A stretch of DNA of 6,393 bases from S012-135 sp964423785 (GTDB lineage: Bacteria; Desulfobacterota; Desulfobulbia; Desulfobulbales; S012-135). Made by a program: the position numbers and the translations under genes. The stretch's first letter is position 1. The number at the start of each line of letters is the position of its first letter. The notes beneath the pieces are model-generated. The model had not been told where the DNA came from and did not search any database. It saw only the letters and a program-made list of their open reading frames with translations. The stretch is taken from assembly GCA_964423785.1 (NCBI GenBank), contig CAYRGZ010000148.1, positions 1 through 6,393 on the forward strand, in the 5' to 3' direction. Below, one piece after another: positions 6,388 through 6,393 of the stretch.

Positions 6388-6393
6388 AAACTC
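6357..6393 (-). repeat. Right copy of the 37-base terminal inverted repeat
   Basis: This is the exact reverse complement of 1-37 and runs to the last base of the window. It supplies the last base of codon 258, codons 259-267 and the TAA stop (6385-6387) of trmJ, and leaves six further bases. In plus-strand RNA it contains a five-pair hairpin with a GCAA tetraloop (CTGTT-GCAA-AACAG, 6362-6375). No T-run follows, so it does not act as an obvious terminator. Confidence 0.9.

Noticed and set aside
6362..6393. Terminator hairpin at the end of trmJ
   Set aside because: The stem is only five pairs, lies before the stop codon and is followed by A-rich rather than T-rich sequence.

Overview
This window is high-GC bacterial DNA carrying four full-length chromosomal-type genes, with no transposase, integrase, phage gene, CRISPR array, rRNA or tRNA that I can recognise. 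The gene content is a GufA-type ZIP metal transporter, a long RelA/SpoT homologue, ribonuclease R and a TrmJ-type SPOUT RNA methyltransferase. Together with the GC-rich codon use, this suggests a Gram-negative proteobacterium or member of Desulfobacterota. That placement is an inference with low confidence.

Layout: a 37-base sequence at the left edge (1-37) recurs as a perfect inverted copy at the right edge (6357-6393). The ZIP transporter gene (59-853, +) begins 21 bases inside the left copy. It converges on the RelA/SpoT homologue (1058-3172, -) across a 204-base gap. That gap holds a striking foldback element (929-1042) whose 23-base arms pair along their full length in plus-strand RNA. 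A 210-base divergent intergenic region (3173-3382) separates the RelA/SpoT gene from rnr (3383-5587, +). It contains overlapping -10 boxes on both strands, a 12-base palindrome and a hairpin in the minus-strand leader. trmJ (5584-6387, +) overlaps rnr by four bases (ATGA), and its last nine codons and stop lie inside the right copy of the 37-base repeat.

How the genes fit together: rnr and trmJ form a translationally coupled pair for RNA decay or quality control and for tRNA ribose methylation. They appear to share a bidirectional promoter with the (p)ppGpp-metabolising gene, so stringent-response and RNA-metabolism genes may be co-expressed. The transporter is a separate unit, probably driven from outside or within the left repeat.

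The two most notable points are these. First, the RelA/SpoT protein has an intact ppGpp hydrolase site but appears to lack key residues of the synthetase site. Second, the whole four-gene block is bounded by perfect 37-base inverted repeats, which may reflect transposon ends, an invertible segment, a dispersed repeat or an assembly edge.
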